Below, piece by piece: positions 59,168 to 64,000 of a stretch of DNA of 64,000 nt. The notes under the pieces were generated by a model. That model searched no databases. It saw only the letters and a list, made by a program, of their open reading frames with translations, and was not told where the DNA came from. The stretch comes from Achromobacter sp. Root83. Its GTDB lineage: Bacteria; Pseudomonadota; Gammaproteobacteria; Burkholderiales; Burkholderiaceae_B. The DNA lies in NCBI RefSeq assembly GCF_001428845.1, contig NZ_LMIU01000006.1, positions 1-64,000 on the forward strand, in the 5' to 3' direction. The number at the start of each line of letters is the position of its first letter. The first letter of the stretch is position 1. The position numbers and the translations under genes were made by a program.

Positions 59168-60520
59168 TCAGTCACCCTGCAGGCCAGACAAATTCGGGAG
59201 CCCATGACGTCGCCTACCGGTCGTTGCTGTCTTCTTGAAGACTGCTCTCAACCTCACGAATTCGTTCTGCACGCGCCAACGCCCTGGCATGCCAGATTCA
59301 CGTGAAGGTCCGTACTTTGCCTTGCCCCATTCGCGCAGAACACCCGCGGGGTCAACCATACCCGCCGCACCCGTGCGCATCATCCACCTTTGGCAGGCGC
59401 GCCACGCTCTAGGGCTTCCCGTCCCCCACAAGGCAATCTGACTGTATGCCGCCAGGAACAGAAAACGTTCGGCCGTGGCGATGCGTTGCCGCCACTTGCG
59501 CGCCGTACGCCACAGTAAACGGCCCCCGCCGCGGCACAGGACGATCGCCACCGCCAGCAGCAGGACCGCGCCCGCCAGGCCGGTCAGCCATTGCCTTGCC
59601 GATAGCAGCCGCAGCCGTTCGTGCCAGGACAACGGGATTTCCCCTGCCGCACGCTTGTCCACGACCGCGTGAATCTGGCCCCCTTCCAGGTTGGCCGTCC
59701 TGAATTCCCTCGAACCCAGGTCATACCAGCGGATCGACACGTCGCCCAGTGACTGCGTTTCCTGGTCCCCCGGCGCATAGAACCAGCGCTCGGTCCTTTT
59801 TCCTCCCGTAAAGTCGCCGTAGTCGTTCAGGTCGGCGGCCTGGGATTCGCGCTGGATCGCTGCGTCTTGCCGCGGTTGCACGGCCGGGATCTGGCTTGCC
59901 GGCAAGCCCAGGGCCTGGATGGAGATTCTGCGCTCGAGCATCTGCCCGGTCTGCAGCCGCAGTTGGCTCAGCGCCTCGCGCGCCACTTCCTGCGGCGGCC
60001 GATCGCCGGACACCAGGTAGAAGTGTTGTTCGGCTTCGAGTCCAGATGCCGGTAGAAACCCGGACAGGGGGAGGGCGCCGGCCGGCAATGCCACGCGCAG
60101 CGTGACAGGCATGATCGGCAACACGGGCGAATCCGCCGCATCGGGATAGACCTTGATCGCTTCCGGACTCAGGCGCAGTTCGCCTTCCGCCAGCGGGGTC
60201 AGCAGATAGTTCTGGGTGGCGCCACGCTGCGTGGACTGCCCTCCGTCCCGCTGCACGGTTGGCGTCAGCATCAGCAACGGCAGGATGGTGGCGCCAGGCA
60301 TGTCCCATTGCGGGTATCGGGGATTCCAATTGACCTGCTCCGGCATCCAGACGGTGACCTTCATCACCAGGCTCTGTTTCGGCACCAGCACAGCCGGCGG
60401 CGGCGCCGCTGCATCACCGGCAGGCCTGAGCTCCAGGCTGGCCTGCCAGTCATCGGCCTGGCCGGCCACGGCGCATGGCAGCCACAGCGCGCAGGCAGCC
60501 AGAAGGCTCCGGGCGTTCAC
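59168..60520 (-). CDS. batD: BatD-like exported protein
   Basis: 450 residues from a GTG that overlaps the preceding stop (GTGA). A signal peptide ends at CAVAGQADDW (~22). The large periplasmic domain has Ig-like beta segments (VPKQSLVMKVTVWMPEQVNW, FYLVSGDRPPQE), and a single membrane helix at ~315-335 (GLAGAVLLLAVAIVLCRG) leads to a basic C-terminus. BatD proteins accompany BatA/BatB von Willebrand factor proteins in aerotolerance operons. It is the last gene of the Bat run here. Confidence 0.78.
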   Translation of the reverse strand: MNARSLLAACALWLPCAVAGQADDWQASLELRPAGDAAAPPPAVLVPKQSLVMKVTVWMPEQVNWNPRYPQWDMPGATILPLLMLTPTVQRDGGQSTQRGATQNYLLTPLAEGELRLSPEAIKVYPDAADSPVLPIMPVTLRVALPAGALPLSGFLPASGLEAEQHFYLVSGDRPPQEVAREALSQLRLQTGQMLERRISIQALGLPASQIPAVQPRQDAAIQRESQAADLNDYGDFTGGKRTERWFYAPGDQETQSLGDVSIRWYDLGSREFRTANLEGGQIHAVVDKRAAGEIPLSWHERLRLLSARQWLTGLAGAVLLLAVAIVLCRGGGRLLWRTARKWRQRIATAERFLFLAAYSQIALWGTGSPRAWRACQRWMMRTGAAGMVDPAGVLREWGKAKYGPSRESGMPGRWRVQNEFVRLRAVFKKTATTGRRRHGLPNLSGLQGD

Positions 60521-62100
60521 TCTTGCTCCTGTTGTTGACGCGCCTGGGCCTGCAAGAGAAAGAGCGCCCGGAGCATATCCTTGGGCGACGTCCGCACGTT
60601 GGACATCCAGTGCTTCAGTTCCTCCGCGCTCATGGCCTGCTGTCCCGCGGGCCCGCCCTCTTCCTTGCTCCGGTTGGCGTCCAGCTCGATCCGGATCGAG
60701 CTGTAGTCGTTGTTGTCGCCGTCCTGTTTCTCGCGCGTGCCAGGCTTCCTGGCAAGCTCATCCAGCACCGCCTTCACCTTCTTGGCGTTGGCGCTGGCTT
60801 GCTCAAGGCCGGGTTCGGCCTGCAAGGCTAGTTCGTAATACTTCAGCGCGGACTGGAACTGTTGCTGCCGCGCAAGGCTGTTGGCCAGGTAGAAGTACCC
60901 TTCCGCGCTGTGAACCTGCCGGAAGGCCGCCGTGGCCGCGGCGTAGTTTCCATCCAGATAGTAGGCGCGCCCCTTGCGGTAGCCGTCGGAAAACAGCGTG
61001 GCCGCCCTTTTGTAGTCGCCCTCCTCCAGCGCCTGCTGCCCAAGCTGGTCGGGCGTCCACCACAGGTCTTGCCAGCCCGCGTGAGCGTCGGGCGAGTATG
61101 CGCCGGCAAGCAGCAGCATCAACGGCGCCAGAATGCTCAACGCGGTCACTTGCCGGTACAGCAAAAACCCCAGGGGCAGCATCGCCAGCACCAGCCAGTA
61201 GCCCGAGTCCCGCCACTGCCACCGTGGGTCTTCCTTCTGCGCCTGGACCAATGTGCCGCGCACGTGTTGCGCCAGCCAGGCGAGATCCTGGCCGTCGGGG
61301 GTGATCGTGATGACAGGCACGCCCTCATTTTTCAGCGATACGAACTCGTCCACCGGCACCTGGGTGGTCTCCGGGCTGACGCCGGCGGGTGCGAAGCGCA
61401 ACCCGCCCTCGTTCCCGGAGCCCACCACCAGCACTTCCAACGCGGGGCGCTGCTCCCGGAAGCGGATCAGGTCCAGCGGATCCTGCTCGGACAGACTGTC
61501 GGTCATCACGATGACGTTTACCGGCACGCTGGCGGTGGCGGCGGTCTGTTGGGCCAGATCCAGCGCCTGCTCCAACCCGCTGCGGCCCAAGGCGCTCCGC
61601 GGCATGATGTCAGGTTCGAGCGGCGGCAGGAAAAGATCGAAGAAACCGTCGTCGCGCGTCAGCGGGATGACCAGGTGGGCGGTGTCCGCATAGGCGATCA
61701 CACCGAACGAAGACTGCGGCATCAGCCGCCGCAGGGCCTGGATCTTCTCCTTGGCGGCCCGGTTCCGATTGGGGGCGATGTCGCCCGCGTACATCGAGTT
61801 GCCGTTGGCCAGTATCACGATGACCGCTGCCTCGTCCTTCAGCTCGTCTGGCAGTTGCTTGTTCCAGGATGGGCCAGACAAGGCCAGCATGCCGATCGCC
61901 AGCATCAGTCCAATGGTCTCGATGGCGCCCCATGAACCTCGACCCGCGTGTTGGCGGATCAGCGCAGGGGCAAGCTTGGGGTCTATTACCTGGCGCCAGG
62001 CAGTGCGCCCGGAAGCGCGCCTGCGAAGTGCCACGGCCATGACAAAGCACAGCACGGCGCCCAGCAGCCACCAGGGTCTCAGGAAATGCAGTTCAGCCAT
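60517..62100 (-). CDS. BatB-BatC-like fusion: membrane VWA domain plus TPR
   Basis: 527 residues. Two N-terminal helices (~8-25, 60-78) precede a VWA-like domain (about 85-275). In its MIDAS the expected DxSxS reads ILANGNSMY, so the first Asp is lost and metal binding is doubtful. A third helix (~315-335) leads to TPR-like repeats (~345-440: GDYKRAATLFSDGYRKGRAYYLDGNYAAATAAFRQVHSAEG.., FQSALKYYELALQAEPGLEQA). Thus a BatB-type VWA and a BatC-type TPR module are in one chain. It overlaps batA by 8 bp and batD by 4 bp. Confidence 0.85.
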   Translation of the reverse strand: MAELHFLRPWWLLGAVLCFVMAVALRRRASGRTAWRQVIDPKLAPALIRQHAGRGSWGAIETIGLMLAIGMLALSGPSWNKQLPDELKDEAAVIVILANGNSMYAGDIAPNRNRAAKEKIQALRRLMPQSSFGVIAYADTAHLVIPLTRDDGFFDLFLPPLEPDIMPRSALGRSGLEQALDLAQQTAATASVPVNVIVMTDSLSEQDPLDLIRFREQRPALEVLVVGSGNEGGLRFAPAGVSPETTQVPVDEFVSLKNEGVPVITITPDGQDLAWLAQHVRGTLVQAQKEDPRWQWRDSGYWLVLAMLPLGFLLYRQVTALSILAPLMLLLAGAYSPDAHAGWQDLWWTPDQLGQQALEEGDYKRAATLFSDGYRKGRAYYLDGNYAAATAAFRQVHSAEGYFYLANSLARQQQFQSALKYYELALQAEPGLEQASANAKKVKAVLDELARKPGTREKQDGDNNDYSSIRIELDANRSKEEGGPAGQQAMSAEELKHWMSNVRTSPKDMLRALFLLQAQARQQQEQE

Positions 62101-63100
62101 GCCCGCCCCGCCGTCCGGTAAGACTCAATAACAGGATGAACAGGCCGAACAGGGCAGCCGCCAATGGGTAGGGATAGAGCGGCAGTCGGTACGACCAACC
62201 CAGGCGGGTGACGTTGCGCGGCGTCAAGCGGTCGATGGTGTCGTAGATGCCCTGCAATGACGCCGTGCCTTGCGTTGCGGCATGGAAGGTGCCGCCCGTC
62301 TGCGCGGCCATTTTCTTCAGCAGATCCAGATCGATGTCTTCATTCGTCCCGCCCATGGCGATGGTGTGCAGGGTCATGTGCTCATCTTTTGCAAGCCGCA
62401 GCGCGGTTTCGGGCGGCAGCGTCGAAGAGGTATCCCTGCCGTCCGTCAGCAGCACGACCATGCGCTCCTGTTGAGTGCCCGGCACCGAGGATGGCGCCAT
62501 GCCCTGCAACATCTTGATGGTGCTGCCCAGCGCATCGCCGATACTGGTCTGCGGCCCGGCCATGGCGGGCGCCAGCTCGTCGATGCGCGCCATCAGCACC
62601 TGGTGGTCGCGGCTCAATGGCGCAAAGGGATAAGCCTGGCTGCCGAATACGATGAGACCGATATTGTCTTCGTCCCGCGCCCGGATGAAGGACCTGACTG
62701 CCTCCTGCATGGCCGACAGGCGGCTGACGCTTTCACCCTGGCCGTCCCGCATGTCTTCCGTGGCCATCGAGGCCGATACGTCCAGGACCAATACCAGGTC
62801 GCGCACGGACACCTCCTGGTAGCTGGGCGGCATGGTCAACTGCGGCCGGGCGGCGGCCAGGACCAGGCAGAACCAGCTCGCGCCGAACACGATCGCCCTG
62901 ATCTTGCCCCGGCCCGGCGTGCGCGCGGCCGGTTGGGCATCAGGCAACAGGTTCGGCAGATTGGGAACGTGGACACTCTGGCGATGCGCGAGCCTTGGCG
63001 GCGGCAACAGGCGCGCGGCAAGCGGCAACGGCAGCACCAGCCAGAGCCAGGCCCATTGGAACTCGATCCTGTGCAGCCAGGGCAACATGCTATCTAACAT
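62093..63100 (-). CDS. batA: BatA-like von Willebrand factor A protein
   Basis: 335 residues. N-terminal membrane helices flank a basic stretch. The VWA domain has an intact MIDAS (LVLDVSASM, with DxSxS), plus DSxE-like later motifs (GSQAYPFAPLSRD, VVLLTDGRDTSSTLPPE). A C-terminal helix (YPLAAALFGLFILLLSL) anchors it. It is the metal-binding partner next to the degenerate VWA of the fusion protein. The overlaps on both sides (11 and 8 bp) show a tight operon. Confidence 0.9.
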   Translation of the reverse strand: MLDSMLPWLHRIEFQWAWLWLVLPLPLAARLLPPPRLAHRQSVHVPNLPNLLPDAQPAARTPGRGKIRAIVFGASWFCLVLAAARPQLTMPPSYQEVSVRDLVLVLDVSASMATEDMRDGQGESVSRLSAMQEAVRSFIRARDEDNIGLIVFGSQAYPFAPLSRDHQVLMARIDELAPAMAGPQTSIGDALGSTIKMLQGMAPSSVPGTQQERMVVLLTDGRDTSSTLPPETALRLAKDEHMTLHTIAMGGTNEDIDLDLLKKMAAQTGGTFHAATQGTASLQGIYDTIDRLTPRNVTRLGWSYRLPLYPYPLAAALFGLFILLLSLTGRRGGHG

Positions 63101-63560
63101 CGGGAAGCCCCTCGAGCCATTGCGCGAAGGCGCGGGCCACGGCGTCGTTCACCCCTTCCGGCAACTTGTCCTGGCGCCGATGATGTCCGTCCAACATTGC
63201 CTTGCGGGCGGGCTCGTCCAAAGCGGCCAATTGTTCGAGCAAGCTACGATCGTCCAGCGCCGCCAGCCGTTCCCTGGCCGTGTGCACCAGGGAAACCCGC
63301 TTGATCAGTTCGAACCACGCGCCGCTGCGCGCGCCCTCCTTCGCATCCGCCGCCAGCGCCATTGCCTGTCGACGCCAACGCTCGCGCACATACTTGCGAT
63401 ACTTCAGCAGCACCAGCACCGCCAGTGCGAGCAGCGCGGCCGCCAGCAGGAGTTTCCATGCCAAGGTTTGGGGAAACATGCTTACCCGCGCCGGCAGGTC
63501 CAGCTCCGACAGCACCGGCATATCCATACCGGGAACGCTGCTGCGCACCGGTGCGCTCAT
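63090..63560 (-). CDS. DUF4381 membrane protein
   Basis: 156 residues from ATG 63560. A single membrane helix (~37-57, TLAWKLLLAAALLALAVLVLLKY) is followed by a basic region (RKYVRERWRRQAM) and a helical C-terminal domain ending FAQWLEGLPDVR. DUF4381 proteins sit between DUF58 and BatA genes in such operons, as here. The start overlaps the DUF58 stop as ATGA. Confidence 0.85.
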   Translation of the reverse strand: MSAPVRSSVPGMDMPVLSELDLPARVSMFPQTLAWKLLLAAALLALAVLVLLKYRKYVRERWRRQAMALAADAKEGARSGAWFELIKRVSLVHTARERLAALDDRSLLEQLAALDEPARKAMLDGHHRRQDKLPEGVNDAVARAFAQWLEGLPDVR

Positions 63561-64000
63561 GGGCTGCCTCCGGCAATATTCAGGGCCTTGCACAATTGCT
63601 CATGCGCCGGCAGGTAGGTCGAAAACGGGGTTGCGCCCACCCCCGCTTTGGCGAGGCGGTCCTGCAGGGCCGCGAGGTTCTGCCGGGCGCGCCCTTCGAC
63701 CCCCTGGCGCCGAGGCGTCGAAGGGAACGTCAGTTCCGCTTCGATGGCCCCATAGGTGGCCAGGAACTGCCCCCGCTGCGGCCAGTTGTCCATGATCCCG
63801 TCGTAGACCGGGATGGCCAGCGTCTGTGTCTTCATGGCCACTTCGCCGATCAGATGCCAGGCGTCTTCCCGCAGATTGTGGAAGTCGCTGACCAGCACGG
63901 CCAGCGTATCGCGCGTGATCAGGGCGAGCAGGCGGCGCAGCCCTTGCGGCAACCGTTCGACGGCGCGGGTTTGCTGGCGGTCGGCCGACAGCGCCTGATT
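63557..64000 (-). CDS. DUF58-family protein, C-terminal part (truncated by window)
   Basis: The frame is open from the window edge to the stop at 63557, leaving 147 residues. The visible part (RLLALITRDTLAVLVSDFHNLREDAWHLIGEVAMK.. TLAIPVYDGIMDNWPQRGQF) matches the VWA-like C-terminal half of DUF58 proteins. These are found with MoxR ATPases and BatA; moxR is expected just outside the window. It is translationally coupled to the DUF4381 gene. Confidence 0.75.
   Translation of the reverse strand, partial: NQALSADRQQTRAVERLPQGLRRLLALITRDTLAVLVSDFHNLREDAWHLIGEVAMKTQTLAIPVYDGIMDNWPQRGQFLATYGAIEAELTFPSTPRRQGVEGRARQNLAALQDRLAKAGVGATPFSTYLPAHEQLCKALNIAGGSP

Noticed and set aside
1-64000. tRNA, rRNA, CRISPR arrays and insertion sequences
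   Set aside because: None seen: no tRNA-like cloverleaf, no regularly spaced repeat array, and no transposase motif with terminal inverted repeats. By-eye search only, so short RNA genes could be missed.

Overview
The window is GC-rich, gene-dense DNA of betaproteobacterial type, most like Alcaligenaceae (Achromobacter/Bordetella). Pointers are a Bug-type tricarboxylate-family binding protein, a pertactin-like autotransporter, an unorthodox phosphorelay with EAL partners, a branched-chain-amino-acid-type ABC operon under LysR control, and Bat (VWA/TPR) genes. The genus is inference; there is no rRNA or tRNA to anchor it.

Layout. 0-4.6 kb: the end of a VgrG gene, then a lower-GC type VI lipase effector with a Tli4-type immunity gene, and a patatin-like phospholipase linked through a tiny overlapping ORF. 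4.5-9.9 kb: an NTF2-like gene with its TetR regulator and a double operator, then a FecI/FecR/TonB-receptor iron-uptake set. 10.2-13.9 kb: a 50-aa ORF and two different membrane diguanylate cyclases. 14-16.3 kb: a divergent tyrosine recombinase/KfrA-like pair. 16.3-29.3 kb: an autotransporter with a repeat array upstream, followed by a NarL-type response regulator, a hybrid kinase with Hpt, a REC-EAL phosphodiesterase, a second hybrid kinase and a divergent degenerate-EAL protein. This resembles the Roc (Sad) and BvgASR systems and is the most interesting region. 29.4-35.3 kb: YdiK transporter with a clear terminator, an S4 pseudouridine-synthase-like protein with an altered catalytic residue, an LD-carboxypeptidase, a HipBA module with palindromic operators and an Rrf2 regulator.

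35.4-41 kb: an exported methyltransferase-fold protein, an APC permease, an AT-rich gap, a DUF6152/DUF6644 pair, an SMP-30 family protein and DUF1294. 41.2-49.1 kb: amidase, LivKHMGF-type ABC transporter and PuuE-like deacetylase, controlled by a divergent LysR. 49.05-54.3 kb: a catabolic cluster (SnoaL-like, Bug binding protein, two SDRs, VOC protein, cupin dioxygenase) with a LacI-family regulator and a LacI-type operator. 54.4-59.1 kb: an arsC remnant, a DUF1254/DUF1214 protein and an arsR-MFS-arsC-arsH operon, with a dif-like XerCD site upstream. 59.2-64 kb: a Bat operon (BatD, a BatB-BatC-like fusion with a degraded MIDAS, BatA, DUF4381, DUF58) running off the window.

How the parts fit. 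Several blocks are self-contained regulator-plus-target units whose operators can be read directly (TetR, HipB, Rrf2, LysR, LacI, KfrA). The 10-29 kb stretch carries at least four c-di-GMP enzymes or relatives and a surface adhesin candidate, so it is probably a surface-lifestyle control region.
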